Of a DNA stretch of 64,000 bases, positions 40,968 to 49,047 are shown in pieces. Numbering within the stretch: the stretch's first letter is position 1; each line of letters begins with the position of its first letter. The position numbers and the translations under genes were made by a program. The notes under the pieces are model-generated. The model saw only the letters and a list, made by a program, of their open reading frames with translations, ran no database searches and was not told the origin of the DNA. The stretch is from FEN-680 sp036845225. Its GTDB lineage: Bacteria; Actinomycetota; Geothermincolia; Fen-727; Anoxymicrobiaceae. The stretch spans positions 14,812-78,811 of the forward strand of contig DAIUEJ010000007.1 of the NCBI GenBank assembly GCA_036845225.1, written 5' to 3'.

Positions 40968-43475
40968 CTAATGGAAGGCGCCGTCGCCGACCTTGCCCGT
41001 GAATATCGGCTCGTAGAAGAGCTTCCGCGCCTCCGGGTAATTGTCGAAGCTCATCTTGATCTGCTCGTTCAGGCGCATACCATGCTGGCGGTAGACCAGC
41101 CACGGTGGAAGGCCGTCCCTCAGTGCGACCGCCTTGATAAGGAGCTGGCCGAGGGTGAGCGTAACGTCGCCACCCAGCACCCTCTTGAAGCCGGCCTCTT
41201 CCTCGTAGGCGTCCCACGCGCTCTCGGAGTAATCAGGGAGGATGCCCTTTCGCCTGGCCTCCTCGATGTCCATCGCCATCATCATCCGCTCGATCTCGAA
41301 CACGTTGCCGATGGTGCCTATGGGCTTGCCGATGAGTCCGAGCTTCTCCACCACGTTCGCGACTATGCCGATGCCCTCCTCCGGGCCGACCAGGCGCGTC
41401 TCGTTCTCACCACGCGATAGGCCGCCCGGGATCGGGGAGATTATCTCGATGCCGTTCGAGAGCCTCATCGCCGACGTCAATCCATACTTGCCCGCGCCCA
41501 GCGTCGAGGGGTAGGCGAGGATCGAGTCTATCTTCACGTCGGGGCCTATACCGGCCGTGATCGACGCCCCGGTGCGCCAGTCCTCGGCGCCCTTCTGCAT
41601 GTAGTAGTAGAGGCCCGCCCTGTTCGCGAGGAACACGCCGCCCAGCTTGGCGAGCACGACCCTCCCCTTCGGCTGGTACGATGCCGCCAGCGTCGCGGTT
41701 ACCTCGAGCGGGTCGGGGACCGTGTCCGGCTGGGTCGAGCGGTGCGAGATGACCGTGTTCTTTCCGGCGCTGTGGAAGATTTCCATGTACATCCACGCCT
41801 GCGAGAAGCTGCCCACCTGGTTCAGTTTCACGAGCCCGGCATTGCACACGCCTTCCTTGAGAGCGTCGTACGCTATCGAGGGGTTTGTCACGATCACGTC
41901 ATCGCCGATGATCAGCATGCGGTCTCCGAGGCGCTCGGTGAGCTTCTGCCAGAACTGCCACTGGGTGCGTGGCGCCGCGAACGGGTCCTCGAAGACGAGC
42001 TGGTGCCCCCACTTGTAGAACAGGTCCACGTACCTGTCCACGAGCTCGTCGCCGCTCATCTTCTGGCCCTGCCAGGTGTAAAGGTGCGCGTCCGAGTCGA
42101 ACATGTCGTCCGAGTCAGCCGCGTTGTCGATGCCCAGGAACATGTTGTCGCCGTAGTTGTAGCCCTCGTCGACGCCTGCCTTGGCGGCGGCCTCCATGAG
42201 GAGCGCGATTGCCGCTTCATCGCCGCCACCGTAGCCGTTGAAGGAGCAGCCGCCCTCGTTCTCGCGGCCCCCGCCGGAGACGCCCTCTCGCGTGAGGATC
42301 TCCGCGGCCACCTGGGTCTGCAGCTTGGGAAGGACCTTGAGAGTGCCGAAGAAGCCGCGGTCCGCGACCGGCACGTCCTCGCCCGTCTTCGGGAAGAGGA
42401 CGATCCACTTCTCCTGTGCGACCAGGTCGGGGCTCGTGTTCCCCTTGTTGCCTTCGGCGTCGATGTACTCGGTGTGCTTGCCGCCCTGGATCGCGTTGTG
42501 AGCGCCCTCGGGAAGATAGACCGCCATGTCCTTGTACCTGGGGTCGTCGCCGCCGTACACCGCGAAGTTACGGACCTCGCCGACCAGCCTTTCGTAGTTG
42601 GACTTCGCCCTCTTGCCGATCTCGTCCCGGCCGGCATCGACCGGCATGGTCCCTGCCGCGGCCTGCGCGGCGAGCTTCGCCTCGATCTTCCTCTTCTCGC
42701 GATAGCGGTATAGCGCGTTGGCGTCCTGGTGCCGGCCAAGGTAAGCGATGACCCCAAGGGCCAAAATCTTCGGGGTCAGGTACGCCATGACCTCCGGGGT
42801 GCTGTTGCGCCCCAGCCCGATCGAGATCCCGAACAGCGCGAGCCCCGCGATGCCGAAGATGTAAGCCATGTAGAGGTCGAAGCGCGGGCCGGCGGCAGAC
42901 ACGTTCAGGGCCGGTGTGCCGTTGAGCCGGAAGTTCAAGCCTTCCCTGATGGTGGTCGGGTATTTGCCGGTGGGCGCCACGAAGAACATCTTGGCGAGTT
43001 CGACCCAGAAGCCGACGGTGCCCATCCTCAACTTGACAGTCCCGTCGGGCCGCTTCTCCACGAACTTCGCGCCGATGGTCTCCTGGACGGTCCGCTCCAG
43101 GTTGTAGGTCTTGGCGGCCTCCAGGGCGTGCATGCTCTGGTGCCCGCCGATCATGATGTAGGCAAACGCCGCGGCGATGAGGATGGAGGTGCCGAACTCG
43201 AGCGCGAACCCGCCGATCGAGCCGGATATCCTGCTCGCGAAGGTCGGGTAGAAGATGCCTACCAGGACCTGGACGTGCAGGGCGACGGCGAAGTATCCCC
43301 ACTTGACAAACTCCGACGTGGACCACGAGCCGTAGAAGATGCCTTCGCGCCAACTCCTGGGTATGACGAAGGAGACCATCGAATCAAAGCGGGGGTTGCC
43401 GTTGGCGTACGAGCGCTCGACGCGGGTCCGCCCCCCCGACCCTTTGCTGGCCTTCGGCCTGTCGCTCTGTTTCAT
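40968..43475 (-). CDS. Enolase-like domain fused to an N-terminal membrane domain, 835 aa
   Basis: Start at 43475 follows AAGGGG by about 8-10 bases; a GTG at 43487 is possible. Residues 60-250 hold about four hydrophobic helices (near 60-76, 90-112, 202-222, 233-249). Residues ~290-835 align with enolase: GGKH (H334), AQE (E355), ENEGG (E407), GID (D450), FEDPF (E496), IGDDVIVTNP (D525), LVKLNQVG (K550) and SHRS (H578). These match the enolase substrate-loop His, catalytic Glu/Lys and the three Mg ligands. Canonical enolases are ~430 residues and soluble. The reaction may be 2-phosphoglycerate dehydration or a related beta-elimination, at the inner membrane face; this is inferred. Confidence 0.82.
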   Translation of the reverse strand: MKQSDRPKASKGSGGRTRVERSYANGNPRFDSMVSFVIPRSWREGIFYGSWSTSEFVKWGYFAVALHVQVLVGIFYPTFASRISGSIGGFALEFGTSILIAAAFAYIMIGGHQSMHALEAAKTYNLERTVQETIGAKFVEKRPDGTVKLRMGTVGFWVELAKMFFVAPTGKYPTTIREGLNFRLNGTPALNVSAAGPRFDLYMAYIFGIAGLALFGISIGLGRNSTPEVMAYLTPKILALGVIAYLGRHQDANALYRYREKRKIEAKLAAQAAAGTMPVDAGRDEIGKRAKSNYERLVGEVRNFAVYGGDDPRYKDMAVYLPEGAHNAIQGGKHTEYIDAEGNKGNTSPDLVAQEKWIVLFPKTGEDVPVADRGFFGTLKVLPKLQTQVAAEILTREGVSGGGRENEGGCSFNGYGGGDEAAIALLMEAAAKAGVDEGYNYGDNMFLGIDNAADSDDMFDSDAHLYTWQGQKMSGDELVDRYVDLFYKWGHQLVFEDPFAAPRTQWQFWQKLTERLGDRMLIIGDDVIVTNPSIAYDALKEGVCNAGLVKLNQVGSFSQAWMYMEIFHSAGKNTVISHRSTQPDTVPDPLEVTATLAASYQPKGRVVLAKLGGVFLANRAGLYYYMQKGAEDWRTGASITAGIGPDVKIDSILAYPSTLGAGKYGLTSAMRLSNGIEIISPIPGGLSRGENETRLVGPEEGIGIVANVVEKLGLIGKPIGTIGNVFEIERMMMAMDIEEARRKGILPDYSESAWDAYEEEAGFKRVLGGDVTLTLGQLLIKAVALRDGLPPWLVYRQHGMRLNEQIKMSFDNYPEARKLFYEPIFTGKVGDGAFH

Positions 43476-43544
43476 CTGGCGATCCACCCCTTCTGCCTCA
43501 TTTGCGCCGCCGCTTAAAAGGATAATAAATCATTCTGCCGGACA

Positions 43545-44390
43545 TTATTCAACCTGAAGGCGCCCGCCCGCGCGCGTGGAAGCCTGCTTCAACGCGGTCG
43601 CCTTGAAGAACGTGTAGCAGAATGTGCCGTCAGGCTCGCTCGTCCGGTAGAGGTCGCGTATCCCCATGTCGAATTCCTCCGCCGTGGTGAGCCCCAGCGC
43701 CAGCGCCCTCTCCCTGGCGCCCTGCACCATCGCGGTGAAAGTGTTCCTGGTGAACCCTTCTACCATGTCGAGCCTGCTGGAATCCGCGTAGACCATCCGC
43801 GGGCTCACGCGGACGTCCACGAGACCGGCCTCCGAGAGCAGCGGGTAAAGGCGCCTTCCGATCAGCGCGTCGCCGCCGCCCTCCGCCTGCGCGTAGATGA
43901 GGCATTTGATCGCGCGCCTCGCGTGCTCGCTGTCCGGGTGGAAGAAGCACGACCCGTGGTCGCCTTCTATGACGGTCATCGAGCCCCCCTCGCGCAGGAC
44001 TTCCTTGAGGCACTCGAGAGCGGCCGGCGGGTCGGCGAGGTGCTCGAGCAGGAAACACACGAAGACGTGGTCGAAGCTCTCCTTCTCGAAGGGCAGGTCG
44101 AAGATGTCGGCCTGCCGGAACACCACGTTGTCCAGGCCTTCTTCATCCAGCAGGGCGCGCGCCTGGGCGATGGATTCCGCGGAGACGTCCACGGACATGA
44201 CGCGCGCCGACGGGGAGTTCGCCGCGAGTAATACCGTCTGAGCGCCGACGCCGCAACCAGCCTCGAGCACGGTGCTGCCGGCTTCGTAACGCGTGTCGTG
44301 GTGGAGGAGCTCGGCGAGGGTTCCGGCCTGATCCCCGAGGCGCTTTGCCTCGCGCTCGGTGTAGCCGTGCACGTATTCCTCGTCGCCCAT
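43545..44390 (-). CDS. Class I SAM-dependent methyltransferase, 281 aa
   Basis: Rossmann methyltransferase: SAM-binding VLEAGCGVGAQT near residue 41, acidic MSVDVSAESI near 65, RQADIFDLPFEKESFDHVFVCFLLEHL near 90-115, and LREGGSMTVIEGD near 135. Extra C-terminal ~100 residues include a helical domain. ATG overlaps the stop of the upstream haloalkane dehalogenase gene, so the two are coupled. Substrate unknown; similar enzymes methylate small molecules or quinones. Confidence 0.9.
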   Translation of the reverse strand: MGDEEYVHGYTEREAKRLGDQAGTLAELLHHDTRYEAGSTVLEAGCGVGAQTVLLAANSPSARVMSVDVSAESIAQARALLDEEGLDNVVFRQADIFDLPFEKESFDHVFVCFLLEHLADPPAALECLKEVLREGGSMTVIEGDHGSCFFHPDSEHARRAIKCLIYAQAEGGGDALIGRRLYPLLSEAGLVDVRVSPRMVYADSSRLDMVEGFTRNTFTAMVQGARERALALGLTTAEEFDMGIRDLYRTSEPDGTFCYTFFKATALKQASTRAGGRLQVE

Positions 44391-45295
44391 CAGGCCCCCG
44401 AGATGAGATCGACGACGACCCGGGCGAGCTCTTCGCCGCGGTCCTCCTGGAGGAAATGACCTGCGCCCTCGATCGTTGTGTGGGGCTGGCCCTTGGCTCC
44501 GAGGATGAGCTTGTGAAAGACAGAGTCGCCGCCGCGCGTGATCGGGTCGCCGTCGCTGAACGCGGTGAGGAATGGCCTGTCAAAGCGCTGCAGCACCTCC
44601 CACGCCTGCCTGTTGGGCTCGGCAGAGGGGTCGTCGGGCGCAACCGGGACCAGAGACGGAAAGACGCGGGCGCCTTCCTTGAAGGAGTCGTCGGGGAACG
44701 GGGCGTCGTAGGCTGCGACCACCTCTTCGGGGAGTGCAGTCTTGCATCCGCCCTGGACGATCTGGCCGACGTTGAACTCGTCCGCGTTAAGCGAGAACTG
44801 CCTCCAGGCCAGGAACGCCTCGCCCATGGCACGGTCACCGGTGGGGAGGCCCGTGTTCGCCGCGACCACCCGCGAGAACCGCTCCGGGTTCGCCGCCACC
44901 AGCCGGAGGCCTATCAGGCCGCCCCAGTCCTGGCAGACGAGGTTGATGCCGGCGACGCCGACTTCGTCGAGGAATGACTGCATCCACGCAACGTGGCGCT
45001 CGTAGGTGTAGTCTCCCCGAGCGGCCGGCTTGTCGGAGCGGCCGAAGCCCACCAGGTCGGGCGCGACCGCGCGAAGGCCGGCGCCGACGATGGGCGGTAT
45101 CATCTTGCGGTAGAGGTACGACCAGGACGGCTCACCGTGCATCAGGAGGACCGGCTCGGCGTCCGGGCTGCCCTCGTCGATGTAATGGATCCTCAGCCGC
45201 CCGCCTTCCGTGTCGGGGACTTCCAGGTAGTGAGGCGCGAACGGATAGCCGGGCAGGTCGGCAAAACGATCATCGGGCGTCCTCAGAGTTTTCAT
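44390..45295 (-). CDS. Haloalkane dehalogenase-like alpha/beta hydrolase, 301 aa
   Basis: HGEPSWSYLYRKM near residue 54 supplies the oxyanion and halide-binding Trp, CQDWGGLIG near 122 the nucleophile Asp (rather than Ser) with the second Trp, and a His in IEGAGHFLQED near 280. This combination matches haloalkane dehalogenases, which hydrolyse carbon-halogen bonds. Length is typical. Relatives also include epoxide hydrolases, so the substrate needs assay. Confidence 0.85.
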   Translation of the reverse strand: MKTLRTPDDRFADLPGYPFAPHYLEVPDTEGGRLRIHYIDEGSPDAEPVLLMHGEPSWSYLYRKMIPPIVGAGLRAVAPDLVGFGRSDKPAARGDYTYERHVAWMQSFLDEVGVAGINLVCQDWGGLIGLRLVAANPERFSRVVAANTGLPTGDRAMGEAFLAWRQFSLNADEFNVGQIVQGGCKTALPEEVVAAYDAPFPDDSFKEGARVFPSLVPVAPDDPSAEPNRQAWEVLQRFDRPFLTAFSDGDPITRGGDSVFHKLILGAKGQPHTTIEGAGHFLQEDRGEELARVVVDLISGA

Positions 45296-45351
45296 GGCAT
45301 TATTGTTGGAGTAAGGGGCGCGAAAAGCAACCGCGTGCGGTCAGCGGCAAC

Positions 45352-45391
45352 GTGGCACAAAGTGGAAAAGATAGTGGAAAATGACTGACGT
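45352..45391. repeat. Family D repeat overlapping a start codon
   Basis: AAAGTGGAAAAGATAGTGG followed by AAAATGACTGACGTAG resembles the right arm of the 33954-34073 repeat (AAGTGTAAAGAAAAGTGG, AAAACGAACGACGTAA). The ATG of the phosphoesterase gene is within it. Confidence 0.45.
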
Positions 45392-46280
45392 AGTTCTGAA
45401 GAAGCTGGTACTCGTCCTGGTAGTCGTGGCTTTGCTCGTGGCGATCGGCTGTTCATCTTGCGGAAACAGTGCCCGTCCCACGACGAAGGCGAAGACAGGC
45501 ACGCTGACCGTTCCGGGCAATGCGCCGGCCCCAACACCGGGGAACATCCCGGCGCACCTGAACGCCGACCAGCTCCAGAAGTTCGACCATTCGAAGAACG
45601 ACTTCACTTTTGCCATCTTCGGGGACAACCGCGGCTCCATGACGGTGTTCCCGGCGCTTATCAGCAAGGTCAACGCTGACGATGTGCTTTTCGGCTTCGA
45701 CAACGGCGACCTGGTGGACAGCCCGACTGTCGCGAACTACAGGGTGTTCATGGACCAGTTCGACGCCGCGACAAAGCCGATGCTCACCTCGGCAGGCAAC
45801 CACGACGACGGCTCGAGCGACCTGTACAGCTCGCTCTTCGGCGCCCCCTACTACGACTTCACCGTGGGCAACAGCCTCTTCATCGTCCTCGACGATTCGA
45901 ACGAGAACAACATCGACCCCGCTCAGCTCGAGTGGCTCAAGGGGAAGCTCACCGCCGGGCAGACTTACAAGAACCGCATCGTCATCATGCACGTGCCGCT
46001 GTTCGACCCCCGTGTCGGCCCGCAGGGGGTGGGCCATTCGCTCGCGGACGTCCAGCACGCGAAGATGCTCAACGCCCTGTTCGACCAGTACCACGTGACA
46101 CTGCTGGTGACGTCCCACATCCACGGTTACTTCGAAGGGGTCTGGGGCGCCACTCCCTACGTAATCTCGGCGGGCGCGGGGGCGCCGCTGTACGGGACGG
46201 ACCCGGCTCACTTCTTCTACCATTATGTGCGGGTGCACGTGTCCGACCAGGGCGTTACCCACGAGGTCGTGAAGATCTGA
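45381..46280 (+). CDS. Secreted metallophosphoesterase lipoprotein, 299 aa
   Basis: A hydrophobic segment followed by VAIGCSSC gives a lipobox near residue 25. The calcineurin-like domain follows: FAIFGDNRGS near 76, GFDNGDLVDSP near 105, TSAGNHDDGSS near 135, IVIMHVPLFDP near 195 and TSHIHGYFEG near 240. These supply the metal-binding Asp, Asn and His residues. It is expected to hydrolyse a phosphoester outside the membrane. The start ATG lies inside a repeat, with no good ribosome binding site, so a start a few codons downstream is possible. Confidence 0.87.
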   Translation: MTDVVLKKLVLVLVVVALLVAIGCSSCGNSARPTTKAKTGTLTVPGNAPAPTPGNIPAHLNADQLQKFDHSKNDFTFAIFGDNRGSMTVFPALISKVNADDVLFGFDNGDLVDSPTVANYRVFMDQFDAATKPMLTSAGNHDDGSSDLYSSLFGAPYYDFTVGNSLFIVLDDSNENNIDPAQLEWLKGKLTAGQTYKNRIVIMHVPLFDPRVGPQGVGHSLADVQHAKMLNALFDQYHVTLLVTSHIHGYFEGVWGATPYVISAGAGAPLYGTDPAHFFYHYVRVHVSDQGVTHEVVKI

Positions 46281-46310
46281 CGACGCGAACGCGCAAGGGG
46301 CCGCTATTGC

Positions 46311-46350
46311 GTCAAAAAGTGAAAGGAAAGTGCCTGGCACCGGTTTTACA
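46311..46350. repeat. Family A/D repeat
   Basis: GTCAAAAAGTGAAAGGAAAG followed by TGCCTGGCACCGGTTTTACA, the inverse of the block at 9678-9720. Near the stop of the phosphoesterase gene. Confidence 0.75.
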
Positions 46351-46371
46351 CTCAGGGGTTTCTCAGGTTTC
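46350..46371 (+). promoter_or_regulatory. Candidate response-regulator operator (11-bp tandem repeat)
   Basis: ACTCAGGGGTT followed directly by TCTCAGGTTTC. Tandem 11-bp half-sites are the usual target of OmpR/PhoB-family regulators. A similar pair lies upstream of the lipoprotein/ABC/HtrA operon at 48190-48211. Confidence 0.5.
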
Positions 46372-46455
46372 AAAGGTAGAAATCATGTTGTAACAGTTTG
46401 TTCTGGATTAATGTCGTAACATGGCATCCGGTAGATGCCACGACCGGGATAACAG

Positions 46456-47136
46456 ATGAGGATTCTCATAATAGAAGACGATGCCAAGATCGCCAGGGCG
46501 ATCAAGAAAGGGCTCGAGCAGGAAGCCTACGCCGTGGACGTGGCCGGCGACTACGAGGGCGGGCTGGGCCTCGCGGTCACGCAGGAGTACGACCTGCTGG
46601 TGCTCGACCGCATGCTCCCGGGTTTCGCGGAGGGCATGGACCTGTGCAAGGACGTGCGCAAGCGCGGCATGGACCTCCCGATCCTGATGCTGACCGCCAA
46701 GGACAAGATCTCCGACCGCGTGGAGGGCCTGAACGCCGGCGCCGACGATTACCTGGTGAAGCCTTTCGCGTTCGAGGAGCTGCTCGCGCGCGTGAGGGCG
46801 CTACTGCGCAGGCCCCAGAGCAGCCTGGGGGAGACGCTCGAGGTCGCCGACCTCACCCTCGATACCGTGAACTTCAACGCGAAGCGCGCGGGCAAGGCGA
46901 TTATGCTCTCCAAGACCGAGTACGCCCTGCTCGAGTACCTGATGAGAAACGAGGGGATAGTCCTCTCCAGGGACAGCATAATCAGCCACGTCTGGGACTA
47001 CGACGCCGACGTGCTTCCTAATACGGTCGAGGTCTACATAGGTTACCTGCGCTCGAAGATCGACAAGCCGTTCAAGGGCCCGAAGCTGATCCACACCGTG
47101 CGTGGCTTCGGTTACATGATCGGGGTGCGCGAGTGA
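46456..47136 (+). CDS. OmpR/PhoB-family response regulator, 226 aa
   Basis: REC domain 1-115 with IIEDDAK, phosphoacceptor Asp in VLDRMLPG (~52), LTAKD and VKPFAFEEL. Winged-helix DNA-binding domain 128-222 with LSKTEYALLEYLMRN, ISHVWDYDAD and HTVRGFGYMIG. It overlaps the kinase gene by 4 bases (GTGA), so the pair is translationally coupled. The module, ending in an HtrA protease gene, resembles mprAB-pepD of mycobacteria in organisation (family knowledge). Confidence 0.95.
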   Translation: MRILIIEDDAKIARAIKKGLEQEAYAVDVAGDYEGGLGLAVTQEYDLLVLDRMLPGFAEGMDLCKDVRKRGMDLPILMLTAKDKISDRVEGLNAGADDYLVKPFAFEELLARVRALLRRPQSSLGETLEVADLTLDTVNFNAKRAGKAIMLSKTEYALLEYLMRNEGIVLSRDSIISHVWDYDADVLPNTVEVYIGYLRSKIDKPFKGPKLIHTVRGFGYMIGVRE

Positions 47137-48164
47137 ACTTCCGCCGGTCCCTCATCAAGCTGACCCTGGGTTACATGCTCCTGATAATCGTCATCAGCGG
47201 TGTCTTGAGCTACGGGGTGTTCAGACTGGGAAGCATGCAGCTCGAGCGCAGGCTGGAGCTCCGGCAACAGGTGATGATGGACGATCCCCTGATGGTCGGC
47301 CCGGACCCGCACTTCCTCGACCCCCACGCGGTCCGCGAGGTCAAGCACCGCCTGGGCATGTCTCTCATCTACTTCAACTTCGGCGTGCTGTGCCTGGCCG
47401 GACTGATCAGCTACGGGCTCGCCAGGCGAGAGCTGAAGCCGATGGAGACCGCGCTCGACCTGCAGGGGCGGTTCACCTCCGATGCCGCCCACGAGCTGCG
47501 GACCCCGCTCACGGCCATGAAGACCGAGATAGAGGTGGCGCTTCGCGGCGGAGAGCTGGAGGCTTCAGAGGTGCGCGAGCTGCTCGAGAGCAACCTCGAG
47601 GAGATCGGGAAGCTCGAGTCGCTGTCCAGCAGCCTCCTGAAGCTCGCCCAGTACGAGGAGGGCGCCCAGAAGAAGAGTGCCCTCGGCGCGAACGACGTCG
47701 GCTCCGTCCTGAACGAGGCCCTTGAAAGGGTCAGCCGGACCGCCGAGGCGCGCGGCATCAAAGCCGAACTCGTCACCGAGGAGGTGACGGTCGCCGGGGA
47801 CAGGGACAGCCTGGTGGAGCTCTTCGTCATCCTCCTCGACAACAGCCTCAAGTACAGCGACGATAACACCACGGTGACTCTCGCCGCCCACGCGCAGAAG
47901 CGCCAGACCGTTATCGCGGTCAAGGACGAGGGCTACGGCATCAGCGAGGAAGACCTTGACCACGTGTTCGACCGCTTCTACCGCGGGAAGTTCCCGGCTG
48001 AGAAGAAGCGGGTGAGCGGGTACGGCCTGGGGCTGTCCATCGCCAGGAGGATCGCCGAGATCAACCACGGCACCATCGAGATACACAGCAAGCCCGGCCA
48101 GGGGACGACGGTCACCGTCAAGCTCCCCCTCGGCCGTCACACGGGCAGGGCGCCGGGGGCTTGA
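47133..48164 (+). CDS. Membrane sensor histidine kinase, 343 aa
   Basis: GTG start overlapping the regulator stop. Two membrane helices, near residues 8-28 and 76-94, frame a short extracytoplasmic loop of about 45 residues. HisKA at 105-175 has the phosphoacceptor in AAHELRTPLTAMK (His ~117); HATPase follows with LLDNSLKY, DEGYGI and GYGLGLSIARR. The small periplasmic sensor suggests membrane or envelope sensing. Confidence 0.93.
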   Translation: MNFRRSLIKLTLGYMLLIIVISGVLSYGVFRLGSMQLERRLELRQQVMMDDPLMVGPDPHFLDPHAVREVKHRLGMSLIYFNFGVLCLAGLISYGLARRELKPMETALDLQGRFTSDAAHELRTPLTAMKTEIEVALRGGELEASEVRELLESNLEEIGKLESLSSSLLKLAQYEEGAQKKSALGANDVGSVLNEALERVSRTAEARGIKAELVTEEVTVAGDRDSLVELFVILLDNSLKYSDDNTTVTLAAHAQKRQTVIAVKDEGYGISEEDLDHVFDRFYRGKFPAEKKRVSGYGLGLSIARRIAEINHGTIEIHSKPGQGTTVTVKLPLGRHTGRAPGA

Positions 48165-48189
48165 AACAAGCTGACCGCCCTGAAGCATC

Positions 48190-48211
48190 TCTAAGCGTTT
48201 TCTCAGGATTC
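48190..48211 (+). promoter_or_regulatory. Candidate response-regulator operator (11-bp tandem repeat)
   Basis: TCTAAGCGTTT followed directly by TCTCAGGATTC. The second half-site differs from that at 46361 in one base of eleven. It lies 57 bases before the start of the 48268 operon. Confidence 0.5.
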
Positions 48212-48267
48212 GACTGTAAAAGTAGCAGGAAAGAACGGCGGCTGAGTTTTTCAAGAAAGGAACTGCC

Positions 48268-49026
48268 ATGAGAAAGGCCGGACGCAGGTGGGGCCGGGCA
48301 GGCCTCGTATTGTGCATCGTCGCGGCGCTGGCTCTGATGACGGTCTACCTGGCATCATGCGGCGGGACCTCGACCAAGAAACAGGCATCGAGCAGCAGCA
48401 CCAAGCTGCCGCCCGGCGTCACCAGGTCTGAAACGACTCAGCCGTCAACGGTGCCCACCAGCACCCCGACGGGCACCGGCAACCAGGCCCAGAGCACAGC
48501 GCCCTCGACAACGCAGACAGCGGCGACGCCCTCGGCCAGTGCCGGGCTGGTCGGTGCCAAGTTCACGGTTGTCGCCGCGACGAGGCCGAACACCAACCAG
48601 AGTGTCATCTCTTCCAGCGCGCGCGCGGTGCCGGGCGACTACCTGGAGGTCGAGTTCAGCATCTACAACGACGGGACCCAGGGCCTCGTCGACCTGTCCC
48701 AGTACTCCTTCCGCCTCCAGAGTACGGGCATCCAGGCCGACACCTACTCCGACTACTATGGGACTGTCGGGACGTATGGCGCCTACGTGGATACCAACGA
48801 GATCTCGGCCACCCTCATGGACTTTGGGAACCTCCAGCCCGTGGCATACAAGGTCAAGGTCGGCGAGACCGTCACGAAGGTGTTCTGTTTCTTCGACTTG
48901 AACCCCCTGACCGACGCTCCGAACACGGGCGTCACCAAAGACAATACACAAGTGATAATCCACAAGACGGGCGGCACGGACTCCGGCACGCAGGTAGGCA
49001 TACCTCTTGCCGGCTATCCGGATTGA
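48268..49026 (+). CDS. DUF4352-like exported lipoprotein, 252 aa
   Basis: Signal segment with lipobox YLASCGG near residue 31, followed by a Ser/Thr/Pro-rich linker to about 90, then an Ig-like domain of the DUF4352 (telomere repeat-binding-like) type: VVAATRPN, YLEVEFSIYNDG, DLSQYSFRLQ, GETVTKVFCFFDL. This fold is common in Gram-positive surface lipoproteins; ligand unknown. First gene of the operon under the second tandem repeat. Confidence 0.8.
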   Translation: MRKAGRRWGRAGLVLCIVAALALMTVYLASCGGTSTKKQASSSSTKLPPGVTRSETTQPSTVPTSTPTGTGNQAQSTAPSTTQTAATPSASAGLVGAKFTVVAATRPNTNQSVISSSARAVPGDYLEVEFSIYNDGTQGLVDLSQYSFRLQSTGIQADTYSDYYGTVGTYGAYVDTNEISATLMDFGNLQPVAYKVKVGETVTKVFCFFDLNPLTDAPNTGVTKDNTQVIIHKTGGTDSGTQVGIPLAGYPD

Positions 49027-49047
49027 TTGAGAGGCAGGTCAGGCAAC

